A stretch of DNA of 64,000 nt from the NCBI RefSeq assembly GCF_008923725.1, contig NZ_WBPF01000021.1, positions 767,924-831,923 of the forward strand, read 5' to 3'. Below the pieces are notes generated by a model that was not told the origin of the DNA, did not search any database, and saw nothing but the letters and a program-made list of their open reading frames with translations. Below are positions 36,217-45,002 of this stretch, in pieces. The position numbers and the translations under genes are program-made. This DNA is from Bacillus sp. CH140a_4T (lineage in GTDB: Bacteria > Bacillota > Bacilli > Bacillales > Bacillaceae_G). Numbering within the stretch: the stretch's first letter is position 1; every line of letters starts with the position of its first letter.

Positions 36217-36436
36217 GTTTGTTAGTATGGACCTTCCCCTACTAACATTCACATCCTTTCTTCACGTAACATTTCCCACTTGCTCATTATATACTTCTTT
36301 TTACCATTTTTTCACACCTTTTTTCATATAGCTTCCTTCCTAAAAATATATTATTCTTTTTTTACAACATGTGTAGGGTGACCAGCCGTTTCTTACGTCT
36401 ATATAATAGAATGCGTCAAAAAGGAGGGAGAGACCC

Positions 36437-36982
36437 ATTGAGGAAAAACAATTAATTGAAAAAGCACAGCAAGGAAGCGAACATGCTTTTCGTATCCTTG
36501 TGCAAACATATCGTCATTATATTTTTCAAGTTATCTTTTCTATTTTAAGACATGAAGAAGATGCGAAAGATGTTACACAAGAAGTATTCTTAAAAATTCA
36601 CGCCGCTCTCCCAAATTATCAATTTCGCGGATTAAAAACGTGGATGGCACGTATTGCCACCAATCACGCTATTGATTATAAAAGGAAGAAAGCTAGAGAA
36701 AACGAAGAACTCTCCTTATGTAAAGAAACTGAGGAAAATATAAAATCCTCTCATAATATTGAGGCTTTATTATTGACGAAAGAGCAAAAATTACTCATTG
36801 CTCAAAAACTGAGAGAACTTCCCGAAAATTACCGTGACGTCGTTCTCGCACATTACTTAGAAGAAAAAAGTTATCAAGAAATTTCTTTACAGGAAAACAT
36901 CGAAGTGAAAACAGTCGAAATGAAACTGTACCGGGCAAGAAAATGGATTAAAAAACATTGGAAGGAGGAAGAGTTTCTATGA
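36437..36982 (+). CDS. ECF sigma factor with apparent AUU start
   Basis: 181 residues: sigma region 2 (about 7-80, FRILVQTYRHYIFQV... DAKDVTQEVFLKIHAALP) and region 4 (about 112-165, LPENYRDVVLAHYLEEKSYQEIS). The conserved reading frame begins at ATT (36437), 9 nt after AGGAGG. No ATG, GTG or TTG occurs in frame between the upstream TAG (36407) and a GTG (36500) that would cut away the start of region 2. So AUU initiation is the best reading. A TATAAT (36402-36407) precedes it. It heads a four-gene chain with overlapping ends and is probably held by the next gene's product. Confidence 0.82.
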   Translation: MEEKQLIEKAQQGSEHAFRILVQTYRHYIFQVIFSILRHEEDAKDVTQEVFLKIHAALPNYQFRGLKTWMARIATNHAIDYKRKKARENEELSLCKETEENIKSSHNIEALLLTKEQKLLIAQKLRELPENYRDVVLAHYLEEKSYQEISLQENIEVKTVEMKLYRARKWIKKHWKEEEFL

Positions 36983-37422
36983 CGCATTATTCAAAAGAGG
37001 ATTGGCGCAATTATACTTTAGATTTTATAGAAAGCAATGGACGTGAATCTATGGAAGAACACCTTTATGAATGTGATCATTGTTTAGCACTTTATATGGA
37101 AAGTATCGATGAACAACATGAAAACCTTCCAATGATAAATGATGATTCATTTACGAACGAAGTTATGATGCAAATTAATTTTGAAACGCTACAACCTAAT
37201 GAAAATATAAAAACAAACTCACTAAAGCGCACCATTATTCACTACATAATTGCGACTGCGGCTACAATTATTTTTATGGTAAGTGGTTTATTCCAATATA
37301 TTTTCACAGCGACATCAAATTTCGAGAAATCTTCAAAACATAACGAGTCTTCTATCTCACAACAAATTGTAAACAAATCGGTAGACACATCAAAAAAGGA
37401 CGGAGGTTCAAAGCATGAATAA
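36979..37422 (+). CDS. Anti-sigma factor with zinc-finger-like (ZAS) motif
   Basis: 147 residues from ATG at 36979 (AAGGAGGAAGAG upstream), overlapping the sigma stop by ATGA. The H-x3-C-x2-C core HLYECDHC (about 26-33) marks a ZAS anti-sigma domain. One TM helix (about 84-104) is followed by a short external tail rich in Ser and Lys. It would hold the sigma factor at the membrane until an envelope signal releases it. Confidence 0.82.
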   Translation: MTHYSKEDWRNYTLDFIESNGRESMEEHLYECDHCLALYMESIDEQHENLPMINDDSFTNEVMMQINFETLQPNENIKTNSLKRTIIHYIIATAATIIFMVSGLFQYIFTATSNFEKSSKHNESSISQQIVNKSVDTSKKDGGSKHE

Positions 37423-38485
37423 AAATCCCTTTTTAGCACTTGTATTAGGGCTAATTCCTGGGCTTGGACATTTATATTTAAAAAAGATAGGACGGTTTAT
37501 TTTATATAGCGGAGGGGCTGTATTTCTATTTATCTTTGCAGCATTTTGTACAATAGCATTAGGAGCGCGTGATATTGCTTTTCTTTCTCTATTTTTACTA
37601 GTCGTGGTATGGGCGATCAATTTATTAGATTTAGTTATCACTATTATTAATCAATCGAAAAAACAAGCAGCCGGTGAATTTACAGAGTCCTCTAAAGAGA
37701 GCGAACGATTTTATATCATTCTCCTATCCATCATCCCTGGACTTGGTCATTTTCAATTAGGACTTATGCAACGTGGACTTACATTTTTAGTAGCTTGCAC
37801 AGGAATCGGAAGTATGATTATTTTCGTTGCACTTTTAACATCGCAAGAAAGTTTCCTTATCTTCCTTATTACATTACCTGTTTTATGGATTTACAATTTC
37901 TTCGATGTTGTTCAGCAACTCCAGAAAAAAGAACGTGGCGAGCAACTAGATGATCGTACTATTTTCGAAGAGTTTGAAGAGCACCGTGAACAAGGAAAGA
38001 AAAATAAAACATTCGCTTCTATTTTAGCGATGTTCCCCGGAGCAGGACATATGTATTTAGGCTTACAACGCCGTGGCCTTCAGCTTATGGCAGCCTTTTT
38101 ACTTTCAATATATTTACTCGACTTATTAAGACTTTCGGCGTTTTTATTTTTAGTACCAATCATTTGGTTCTATAGCTTCTTTGACGCTTTACAGCAAACT
38201 GCAAAGTATGGAAAAGAACGTGTAAATGACGAACCTATCATTGATTATTTTATCAATCATCAAAGATGGATCGGTATTGGGTTAATTACACTTGGTGGTT
38301 ATTATTTATTAGATCAAACAGTTCTTCCTATTTTGAATGATTACTTTGCAACTATATTTAACATTCATCTTAGCGAGCTCTATTATCGCTATTTCCAAAC
38401 ATCTATCGTTGCACTCCTCTTAATTGGTGGCGGCTTTAAATTATTAGTTGGAAATAAAGAAAACAAAGGTGGTACAAAAGAATGA
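37415..38485 (+). CDS. Membrane protein with three PGxGHxY repeats
   Basis: 356 residues. The motif [IF]PG[LA]GH[LFM] with a following L-x5-RG[LR] helix occurs three times: near residues 14 (LIPGLGHLYLKKIGRF), 108 (IIPGLGHFQLGLMQRGL) and 207 (MFPGAGHMYLGLQRRGL). Each is followed by a two-helix hairpin, with a last TM pair at about 285-350. This is a TM2-like domain repeated three times. Starts inside the anti-sigma gene (8-bp overlap) after CGGAGG. Likely part of the envelope response set off by the sigma factor; molecular role unknown. Confidence 0.7.
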   Translation: MNKNPFLALVLGLIPGLGHLYLKKIGRFILYSGGAVFLFIFAAFCTIALGARDIAFLSLFLLVVVWAINLLDLVITIINQSKKQAAGEFTESSKESERFYIILLSIIPGLGHFQLGLMQRGLTFLVACTGIGSMIIFVALLTSQESFLIFLITLPVLWIYNFFDVVQQLQKKERGEQLDDRTIFEEFEEHREQGKKNKTFASILAMFPGAGHMYLGLQRRGLQLMAAFLLSIYLLDLLRLSAFLFLVPIIWFYSFFDALQQTAKYGKERVNDEPIIDYFINHQRWIGIGLITLGGYYLLDQTVLPILNDYFATIFNIHLSELYYRYFQTSIVALLLIGGGFKLLVGNKENKGGTKE

Positions 38486-39438
38486 GAACATGGCGCGTTG
38501 GAACATTTTCAATGGGGCTTTCTATTATTTCATTAGGTTGCTTCTTACTATTTTCAGTTATAAAAGGTACGCAAGTATTAGATTCCTTAACAGCATGGTG
38601 GCCTGTTTTACTTATTATACTTGGCATGGAAATTTTACTATACCTTCTATTTTCTAAGAAGGAACAATCCTTTATTAAATATGATATTTTTAGTATTTTC
38701 TTTATCGGCGTTTTAGGAAGCGTCGGAATTGCTTTTTACTGTTTATTATCAACTGGATTACTAGATGAAGTTCGTCATTCTATTCATACCACTCGCCAAA
38801 CGAGTAATATTCCAAGTGAACAACTTGATATACCTGAGTCTATCAAAAAAATTGTAGTGGATGCAGGGCAGCACCCTCTAACAATAGAGGGAAATCATAC
38901 AAATCAAATTCACCTTCTTGGAACATATGAAATAACGACGAAAGCTAATGAAAAACTCAATTTAAAACAAGAAGATTTCCTTTCCGTTCAAACAGCTGGG
39001 GAAACGATGTATATCACTTTAAAATCATTACCAGTTCAACATACGTTATGGAATTCAGCACCACAGGTCAAACCGACACTCGTTCTTCCGCAAAATAAAA
39101 ATGTAGAAGTTCGTGCTTCAAATAACGACCTATCCCTTTATCCAGGTCAATTACAAAATAATTGGTTTGTACAAGAAAGTTCAAATGTATCTGTCCATTT
39201 AACGAAAGAAAGCGATATATCTTTAATCGCCGTAACAAACAAAAAAGAAGCACACGGAAACACACCTTGGGAACTAGTTGAAGATTTAACGAAAAAAGAA
39301 GAAAATACTTCAGAAGAAAATAAAGAATTCAACGACCAAGAACATTGGTATAAAAATTCGATTAAAACTGGAAATGGGACGTACAAGTTAAATATTGAAA
39401 AAGCTTATAATATAAATATGAGTATTATTGAAAAATAA
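38482..39438 (+). CDS. LiaF/toastrack-like membrane protein
   Basis: 318 residues. Two pairs of N-terminal TM helices (about 10-55 and 65-92, with the TAWWPVLLIILGMEILLYLLF segment of LiaI/LiaF-type proteins) precede an external, beta-rich C-terminal half (about 105-260) in the DUF4097/toastrack manner. The tail is acidic (KKEENTSEENKEF). ATGA overlap with the previous gene. Such modules often sit in cell-envelope stress operons; here it closes the ECF sigma operon. Confidence 0.65.
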   Translation: MRTWRVGTFSMGLSIISLGCFLLFSVIKGTQVLDSLTAWWPVLLIILGMEILLYLLFSKKEQSFIKYDIFSIFFIGVLGSVGIAFYCLLSTGLLDEVRHSIHTTRQTSNIPSEQLDIPESIKKIVVDAGQHPLTIEGNHTNQIHLLGTYEITTKANEKLNLKQEDFLSVQTAGETMYITLKSLPVQHTLWNSAPQVKPTLVLPQNKNVEVRASNNDLSLYPGQLQNNWFVQESSNVSVHLTKESDISLIAVTNKKEAHGNTPWELVEDLTKKEENTSEENKEFNDQEHWYKNSIKTGNGTYKLNIEKAYNINMSIIEK

Positions 39439-39467
39439 AAAACCTTCCACAATTGTGGAAGGTTTTT
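39437..39467. terminator. Bidirectional terminator
   Basis: AAAAACCTTCCACA / TGTGGAAGGTTTTT arms between the sigma operon and the convergent DUF445 gene. Confidence 0.9.
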
Positions 39468-39468
39468 C

Positions 39469-40716
39469 TCATATAATTGCTTTAATTCCTTCTAGCACTA
39501 ATCCAATCATAAATCCGCAAACAGCCCCGTTTACTCGGATCCATTGTAAATCTTTACCGACGTTATTTTCAATCATTTCAATTAATGTTTTATCATCTAA
39601 CTTATCAAGGTTTTCTTGTACAAGCTTTCCGATTTTTGAATGATTCTTTTCCACAAGTGTGACAACTTGTTTTTGTAACCACTCTTCTATTTTTTGAACA
39701 GTTTGTTCATCTTCTTTTATTTTATTCATTTGTGTTTGTAAAAATGGAATAACATATTTATCCGTAAATTCTTCATTTTTCACAAAAGTAATTGCCCTTT
39801 GTTGTACTTGTTCCAGCATATCTTTAATTTTGTCAGTAGCATTCCAATTTACAATCCATTTTTCTTTCCAATTTTCTAATTCTTGTAGTAACGCTTCATT
39901 CTCTTTTACATTTATAATTTCTTGACGAATTTTCGCTAATATAAGTTGTCTTGTGCTATTATCTGCATCTTGTAAGCTGTTAATATTGCTAATAATAAAC
40001 TTCTGCAAAATGCCGCCAATTTTATCTTCATCTACAATATTCATAAACGATTTCAAAGTAAACTGTAAAAATCCATCTACTTTTATGTTTTCCATCGCCT
40101 TCATACCTAAGCTTCCAAGCTGGTATCTCGCTTCATCTTGCGCTGTCCAATCTTTCACTTTTACTAATATGTAATCAAGTGTCTTTTCATCATATTCTTG
40201 CACAACTAATTGATCAACAAGCACTTGTAGTATGTTACTTGTATTAATTGTATGCAAATACGTTTTTATTTCTTTTTCAATAATAACCGCTAATTTTTCC
40301 GTATCTATTGTAACAATCGCCTTCTCAGCAATTGTTACGATTCCTTTTTTTACAGCGTCAGACTGCATTTCTCTCTCAGCAATTTGCAGTACCATTTGCG
40401 CTAGCTGCATTTCTTTTACTTTATTCGTAATACTTTCTTTCGTCAGCCACTCATTTTCTAACGTGTTAATGAGCCCTTTCGTTACTCGTTTACGATTTTT
40501 AGGTAATAACGCTGTATGTGGAATTGGAATTCCCATCGGATGACGGAATAATGCTGTAACTGCGAACCAATCCGCAAGTCCGCCAACTAACCCAGCTTCA
40601 AATCCCCCTTGTATAATCTCACCTGCTACCGTTCCTTGAAAAGGGATAGAAGCCGCAAAACCTACTCCCATAACCCCAAGCGAAATACCCGCTATATATT
40701 TAGTCTGTAATGACAT
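39469..40716 (-). CDS. DUF445 family membrane protein
   Basis: 415 residues with an N-terminal membrane segment (about 6-28), the conserved GLVGGLADWFAVTALFRHPMGIPIPHTALLP block (about 42-72), a long helical, charged middle and a C-terminal hydrophobic helix (VNGAVCGFMIGLVLEGI). This is the DUF445 (YheB/YjiN-like) plan; function unknown. I use ATG at 40716 since AAGAGGATG gives it proper spacing; a GTG at 40725 is too near the site. Confidence 0.82.
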   Translation of the reverse strand: MSLQTKYIAGISLGVMGVGFAASIPFQGTVAGEIIQGGFEAGLVGGLADWFAVTALFRHPMGIPIPHTALLPKNRKRVTKGLINTLENEWLTKESITNKVKEMQLAQMVLQIAEREMQSDAVKKGIVTIAEKAIVTIDTEKLAVIIEKEIKTYLHTINTSNILQVLVDQLVVQEYDEKTLDYILVKVKDWTAQDEARYQLGSLGMKAMENIKVDGFLQFTLKSFMNIVDEDKIGGILQKFIISNINSLQDADNSTRQLILAKIRQEIINVKENEALLQELENWKEKWIVNWNATDKIKDMLEQVQQRAITFVKNEEFTDKYVIPFLQTQMNKIKEDEQTVQKIEEWLQKQVVTLVEKNHSKIGKLVQENLDKLDDKTLIEMIENNVGKDLQWIRVNGAVCGFMIGLVLEGIKAII

Positions 40717-40851
40717 CGTATACACATCCTCTTATTATGTAAAATAAAGCTTTTTGTTATGTTTATTTGATATTCGTTCTTTATATCTATACTATAATGA
40801 ACTAATGCGAAAATAACAAAGAATTTATAATAATACATATGTCATATAAAT

Positions 40852-40882
40852 AAAAAATGAGGCCACAATTAGCCTCATTTTT
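40852..40882 (-). terminator. Terminator of dsdA
   Basis: AAAAATGAGG / CCTCATTTTT arms; the dsdA stop codon lies within the left side on the minus strand. Confidence 0.8.
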
Positions 40883-42215
40883 CTAATATTGTTAATGACT
40901 CACCTGTTTTATAATACCCATTCATCACATCTTCCGGAACCATACTACCGCCAGTTCCCCACACAATATGAGTACCTTTCTTCATCTTCTCCATTAATTG
41001 TTTCTTTTGTAAATATTCATCTTCTTTACATACTTTCACTGGCCCTATCATGCCTGCTAACGCAGAAGGTTCTAAATAAATATTTTCTGTATCTGCTAGT
41101 TCTTTTAATAATCTATATAACTCTTCATCACTTACTGTGTAATTTCCACTCAAAAATGGTTCCATCGTTTTACCGACGAATCCAGACGGTCTTCCTACCG
41201 CTAATCCGTCCGCGTCTGTCACATTATCAATCCCGATATCTTGAACTGCAATTTTATCATGAAGCCCTGTCATTAAACCGAGTAACATACACGGAGAGTG
41301 CGTAGGTTCCGCAAAGAAACAGTGAACGTTGTTTTTATACAGCAACTTTAAACCAAATGCGACGCCGCCAGGTCCGCCTCCTACTCCGCACGGAAGATAA
41401 ACGAATAAAGGATGCTCTTCATCTACTACAATCTCTAACTCTTCTAATTGCTTTTGTAAACGCGATGCTGCTACTGCGTATCCTAAAAATAAATCATGAG
41501 AGTTTTCGTCATCTACAAAATAACAGCTAGGATCTGCATCAGCTTGCTGACGCCCCTCTTCTACTGCTTTACTATAATCCGCTTCATATTCAATAACGTT
41601 TACACCTTTACCTCTTAATAAATCTTTTTTCCATTCTTTTGCGTCTGCTGACATATGAACAGTTACATTAAAACCTAGTTTCGCACTCATAATCCCAATG
41701 CTTAGCCCTAAGTTTCCTGTAGAACCTACCGCAATTGAGTATTTCGCAAAAAACTCTCTACATGTATCACTATCTAAAATGGAATAATCATCTTCTTCTG
41801 TTAACATTCCATGCTGCAAAGCTAATTGTTCAGCATATTTCAGCACTTCATAAATGCCGCCTCTAGCTTTAATTGATCCTGATATTGGAAGATGACTATC
41901 ACATTTTAATAGTAATTCTCCTAATATAGGTTGCCCGTAATTTTTCTCTAGAGACTGTTTCATAGTACATATCTTTACTAAGGGAGATTCAATAATACCG
42001 CCTGTTTCTTTCGTTTCAGGAAAAACTTTCACAATGTAAGGTGCAAAACGTTTTAATCTTTCTTCCGCATCTTTTACATTCTCTTCATTAAGTGGCGAAT
42101 CTTTTATTGCCGTTTTATACTTTTCCATGTTCGGATTCACCCAAAATACTTCTTCTGTTGCGATTAATTTATTTATTAGTGGATATTCCTCTTTTAAATT
42201 CTCTATTCCCTTCAT
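40875..42215 (-). CDS. dsdA: D-serine ammonia-lyase (dehydratase)
   Basis: 446 residues, fold type II PLP enzyme: [13 protein letters not shown] with the PLP lysine (about 120), [18 protein letters not shown] (about 169-186) and the glycine loop [16 protein letters not shown] (about 278-293). Turns D-serine into pyruvate and ammonia, removing an inhibitor of cell-wall and CoA synthesis. ATG at 42215 follows GAGGAGGAAGAG. It is divergent from an XRE-cupin gene that is the obvious regulator. Confidence 0.92.
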   Translation of the reverse strand: MKGIENLKEEYPLINKLIATEEVFWVNPNMEKYKTAIKDSPLNEENVKDAEERLKRFAPYIVKVFPETKETGGIIESPLVKICTMKQSLEKNYGQPILGELLLKCDSHLPISGSIKARGGIYEVLKYAEQLALQHGMLTEEDDYSILDSDTCREFFAKYSIAVGSTGNLGLSIGIMSAKLGFNVTVHMSADAKEWKKDLLRGKGVNVIEYEADYSKAVEEGRQQADADPSCYFVDDENSHDLFLGYAVAASRLQKQLEELEIVVDEEHPLFVYLPCGVGGGPGGVAFGLKLLYKNNVHCFFAEPTHSPCMLLGLMTGLHDKIAVQDIGIDNVTDADGLAVGRPSGFVGKTMEPFLSGNYTVSDEELYRLLKELADTENIYLEPSALAGMIGPVKVCKEDEYLQKKQLMEKMKKGTHIVWGTGGSMVPEDVMNGYYKTGESLTILEK

Positions 42216-42249
42216 TTCTCTTCCTCCTCATAACCTTGTAGCTTACGAT

Positions 42250-42350
42250 TCAATAAATTATAATTAAATTAATTTTAATATAGTTTAACATAAATCATTT
42301 ACTTTAGTTAACTTTAATTTAATTTATTTAAATATAATTTAATAATCATT
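42250..42350. promoter_or_regulatory. Divergent control region dsdA / XRE-cupin gene
   Basis: An almost pure A/T stretch with repeated TTTAA/TTAAA words (AATTAAATTAATTTTAA, TAGTTTAACA, TTAGTTAACTTTAA). The words recur in both orientations and may be operator half-sites for the regulator at 42365. No single palindrome stands out. Confidence 0.4.
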
Positions 42351-42364
42351 AAGGAGCTTTCATT

Positions 42365-42910
42365 ATGGAAAATATAGATATCGGTAAAAAGATTGAAAAA
42401 CAAAGAAAAGAAAAAGGGCTAACGAGTAAAGACTTAGCAAAGATGGCCGAGATTACACCATCTATGTTAAGTCAAATTGAGCGCGGGTCTGCTAACCCTT
42501 CTATACAAACATTAAAAGTACTCGCTAAAGCGTTAGAAGTTCCAACATTTAGCTTTTTACTTGAAGATACAAATACAGACGATTTAATTGTACGTTCTCA
42601 TAAACGAAAAAAAATGATTATCGATAATTTATCATATGAATTGTTATCACCTGATTTCACAGGAAATTTAGCAACAGCAATTATGACTGTTCCGCCGAAT
42701 ACAGCTTCATCAGAAAATGTATTAGAACATAAAGGTGAAGAATTGGCATTTGTGTTAGACGGAACAATTACATTGTATTTAAACGAAGAAGAGTACACTT
42801 TAGAAACAGGTGATAGCGTAAAAATACCCGCTTATTTAAAACATAAATGGGTAAATCAATTCGAGAAAAATGCGATTGTTTTATTTTCTGTTACTCCGCC
42901 GATTTTTTAA
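42365..42910 (+). CDS. XRE-cupin transcriptional regulator
   Basis: 181 residues: helix-turn-helix (about 7-62: IGKKIEKQRKEKGLTSKDLAKMAEITPSMLSQIERG) and a C-terminal cupin (about 105-178: EHKGEELAFVLDGTITLYLNEEEYTLETGDSVKIPAYLKHKWVN), the small-molecule-binding barrel of this family. ATG follows TTAAGGAGC. Divergent from dsdA, so it probably controls D-serine breakdown, with D-serine or a related amino acid as ligand. Confidence 0.85.
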   Translation: MENIDIGKKIEKQRKEKGLTSKDLAKMAEITPSMLSQIERGSANPSIQTLKVLAKALEVPTFSFLLEDTNTDDLIVRSHKRKKMIIDNLSYELLSPDFTGNLATAIMTVPPNTASSENVLEHKGEELAFVLDGTITLYLNEEEYTLETGDSVKIPAYLKHKWVNQFEKNAIVLFSVTPPIF

Positions 42911-42918
42911 TACACATT

Positions 42919-42965
42919 AAAAAGATAGCCACGTACGGACACACTCCATACGTGGCTATCTTTTT
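42919..42965. terminator. Bidirectional terminator
   Basis: A 17-bp stem AAAAAGATAGCCACGTA and complement between two convergent genes. Confidence 0.9.
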
Positions 42966-43644
42966 ATTTTTTCGGCATCAACAAAATCCCTAAACTAATA
43001 ACAAAGAAGCTCATCATTTGCTGTATTGATAAACCAAATAGAACCGAGTGTTGTTCGCTAATAAGCGAAATAATAATATGAGCAACACCCTCAACTATTA
43101 GAAAAACACTTATGTTCTTTCCATTTCCGAGTCTTTCATTTTTCATCCATAACAAGCCTATTATGCAAAGGGCAAGGATGATCTCGTATACAAAAATGGG
43201 GTGATATAAAAATTTAGATTCGTATATTTTCACACCCCAAGGCAATGTCGTTTGTACACCTACTTTTTGGTGGAATAGAAAATAAAAAACAATACTCATA
43301 CATAATCCAATAGGCAATGTATCAAGTAAAATACGAATTGAAAATGGCTCCTTTTTACTTTTCCAAACAATGTATACACTCGCAATTATGCATCCTGCTA
43401 TAATATGCTTCATACTTCCTATAGCTAATAATGCTTGCACTGGCGACTTAAAAGCCCATACTGGATTTAAAAATGCCGGTGCAAATTTCCACACAAATAC
43501 GATGATTAGAAAAGCATTCGTTACTGCATCCATCATTTTTTCATATGGTACGCTTTGGCTCTTCATCTTTCGTTTCATCAACATAAATCCAAATAGACTT
43601 CCAATAATAAGAGATACGGGTTGTAACCTCACGATCCACTCCAT
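42964..43644 (-). CDS. Lgt-like membrane protein lacking the catalytic signature
   Basis: 226 residues, about seven TM helices. The stretch LPWGVKIYESKFLYHPIFVYE (about 134-154) follows the order of prolipoprotein diacylglyceryl transferase (LPWGV ... RHPSQLYE), and LLDTLPIGLCMSI precedes it as in Lgt. But where Lgt has GRIGNFINGE with its essential Arg and Asn, this protein has IVFYFLFHQKVG. So it is an Lgt-fold protein without the known active site. It follows ccdA and the TlpA gene by 18 bp each and is likely to work in thiol redox or envelope protein handling rather than lipidation. Confidence 0.65.
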   Translation of the reverse strand: MEWIVRLQPVSLIIGSLFGFMLMKRKMKSQSVPYEKMMDAVTNAFLIIVFVWKFAPAFLNPVWAFKSPVQALLAIGSMKHIIAGCIIASVYIVWKSKKEPFSIRILLDTLPIGLCMSIVFYFLFHQKVGVQTTLPWGVKIYESKFLYHPIFVYEIILALCIIGLLWMKNERLGNGKNISVFLIVEGVAHIIISLISEQHSVLFGLSIQQMMSFFVISLGILLMPKK

Positions 43645-43662
43645 TAATATAAAATCCCCTCT

Positions 43663-44217
43663 TTAACCCTCAATTAATTTCTTAAATTTCTCTTCTAATT
43701 GATCTGGAGGTAATACGCCTCGTACTTGCTCTACAATCATTCCATCTTTATTAACAAAAAATGTCGTCGGTAACGAGAATACTTTATAATCTAACCCAGC
43801 TACTCCATCCATATCTAGTAGAACCGGAAACTCAAATCCATAGCGATCCGCAAATGCACTTGCTTCTTGCACTGGGTCACTTACAGTTGCATTCACTGCA
43901 AAAATTTCAACTTCCTTTTTATATTTATCATACATACGAACTAAGTCAGGTGCCTCCATTTCACATGGACCACACCATGATGCCCAAAAATTAATCAGAT
44001 ATGGTTTTCCTTTTGCATCATTTAACGAATATAGCTTACCGTCTAATCCTTTTAACGTTATGTTTGGCGCTTTAAATCCTACTTGTGGTAATACTTCTTT
44101 TTCTTGTAACTCCGCTTGTTTTGCTTTTCTTTCTTTTTCTTCTTTTTTTGTATTATAAAAGTTAACTCCGGCCCAAATTAGTGCCCCGGCCAATATAATC
44201 GCAATTAGTTTCTTCAC
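43663..44217 (-). CDS. Membrane-anchored TlpA/ResA-type thiol-disulfide oxidoreductase
   Basis: 184 residues: one N-terminal TM anchor (about 3-20), charged linker (KKEEKERKAKQAELQEKE), then a thioredoxin-fold domain with the active site WASWCGPCEMEAP (C82, C85) and the cis-Pro segment FSLPTTFFV. Acts outside the membrane and reduces disulfides, receiving electrons from CcdA encoded 18 bp upstream. Paralog of ResA and StoA; the target protein is not given by sequence. Confidence 0.9.
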   Translation of the reverse strand: MKKLIAIILAGALIWAGVNFYNTKKEEKERKAKQAELQEKEVLPQVGFKAPNITLKGLDGKLYSLNDAKGKPYLINFWASWCGPCEMEAPDLVRMYDKYKKEVEIFAVNATVSDPVQEASAFADRYGFEFPVLLDMDGVAGLDYKVFSLPTTFFVNKDGMIVEQVRGVLPPDQLEEKFKKLIEG

Positions 44218-44235
44218 TTTTCTTCCTCCCCATTA

Positions 44236-44949
44236 TTAAAAACCTGTAAATCCACCGAATAGACGAATAAAAAATGCCGTAATTTTCGTCATTTGATTTG
44301 TGTACAATAAAACACCTGTTATAATCATCATTCCGCCGCCAATTTTCATCATGACATTGGCATATGTAACGATCCATTTTACCTTCCCAATAAAGAATGC
44401 CATTACGAAAAACGGAACCGCAAACCCAAGAGTATATGCGGTAATATAAAGAAGTGCTCCTTCAGGATTCGTCGCACCAAGCATGAGTACAGCTGAAAAT
44501 ATCGGCCCCACACATGGCGTCCAACCCGCTGCATATGTCATACCGACTAAAATCGAACGAATATATCCAGTCGATTTACTTCTATACTGCACTTTTTTCT
44601 CTGCCATAAGCCACTTAGGTTGAAACAAGCCTGTCATAAACAGTCCCATCAAAACAATAAAAATCCCACCAATTTGTTGAATCAATTTTTGGTTAGATGA
44701 AAATGTTATTCCAATCCAGCTTACCGATAAACCTAACGCGTAAAAAATAACCGAAAATCCGATCATAAAAAATACAGTATGCATAATCGCTGATTTTTGC
44801 ATCATTCCACGATTATCTTTTAAATCTTGAATAGATACACCTGTAATATATGATAAATAAGATGGATATAACGGTAAAGAACATGGTGATATAAATGACA
44901 ATACCCCTGCTCCAGCTACAAGCCAAATTGTTAAATCTGCCGCATTCAT
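44236..44949 (-). CDS. ccdA: CcdA-type thiol-disulfide interchange membrane protein
   Basis: 237 residues, six TM helices, with the two redox cysteines C23 (FISPCSLPLYPSYLSY) and C146 (AAGWTPCVGPIFSAV) that carry electrons from cytosolic thioredoxin to outer-face proteins. ATG at 44949 follows TAGGGGGAG. First of a three-gene unit with the TlpA and Lgt-like genes. A palindrome identical in its half-sites to the one before blaI lies 18 bp upstream. B. cereus usually has another ccdA for cytochrome c, so this may be a special copy. Confidence 0.88.
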   Translation of the reverse strand: MNAADLTIWLVAGAGVLSFISPCSLPLYPSYLSYITGVSIQDLKDNRGMMQKSAIMHTVFFMIGFSVIFYALGLSVSWIGITFSSNQKLIQQIGGIFIVLMGLFMTGLFQPKWLMAEKKVQYRSKSTGYIRSILVGMTYAAGWTPCVGPIFSAVLMLGATNPEGALLYITAYTLGFAVPFFVMAFFIGKVKWIVTYANVMMKIGGGMMIITGVLLYTNQMTKITAFFIRLFGGFTGF

Positions 44950-44966
44950 TTAACTCCCCCTAACAC

Positions 44967-44981
44967 ACTACAATTAGTAGT
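44967..44981 (-). promoter_or_regulatory. BlaI-type operator before ccdA
   Basis: ACTAC-AATTA-GTAGT, half-sites ACTAC/GTAGT with 5-bp centre, 18 bp before the ccdA start and 22 bp after blaR1. The same half-sites and spacing occur before blaI at 46251. Confidence 0.75.
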
Positions 44982-45002
44982 GTTAATTCTTAAAAAAAGA
45001 GG

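Noticed and set aside
42964-43644. An active prolipoprotein diacylglyceryl transferase
   Set aside because: The essential RIGNF-x-NGE block is missing, so the function cannot be assigned.
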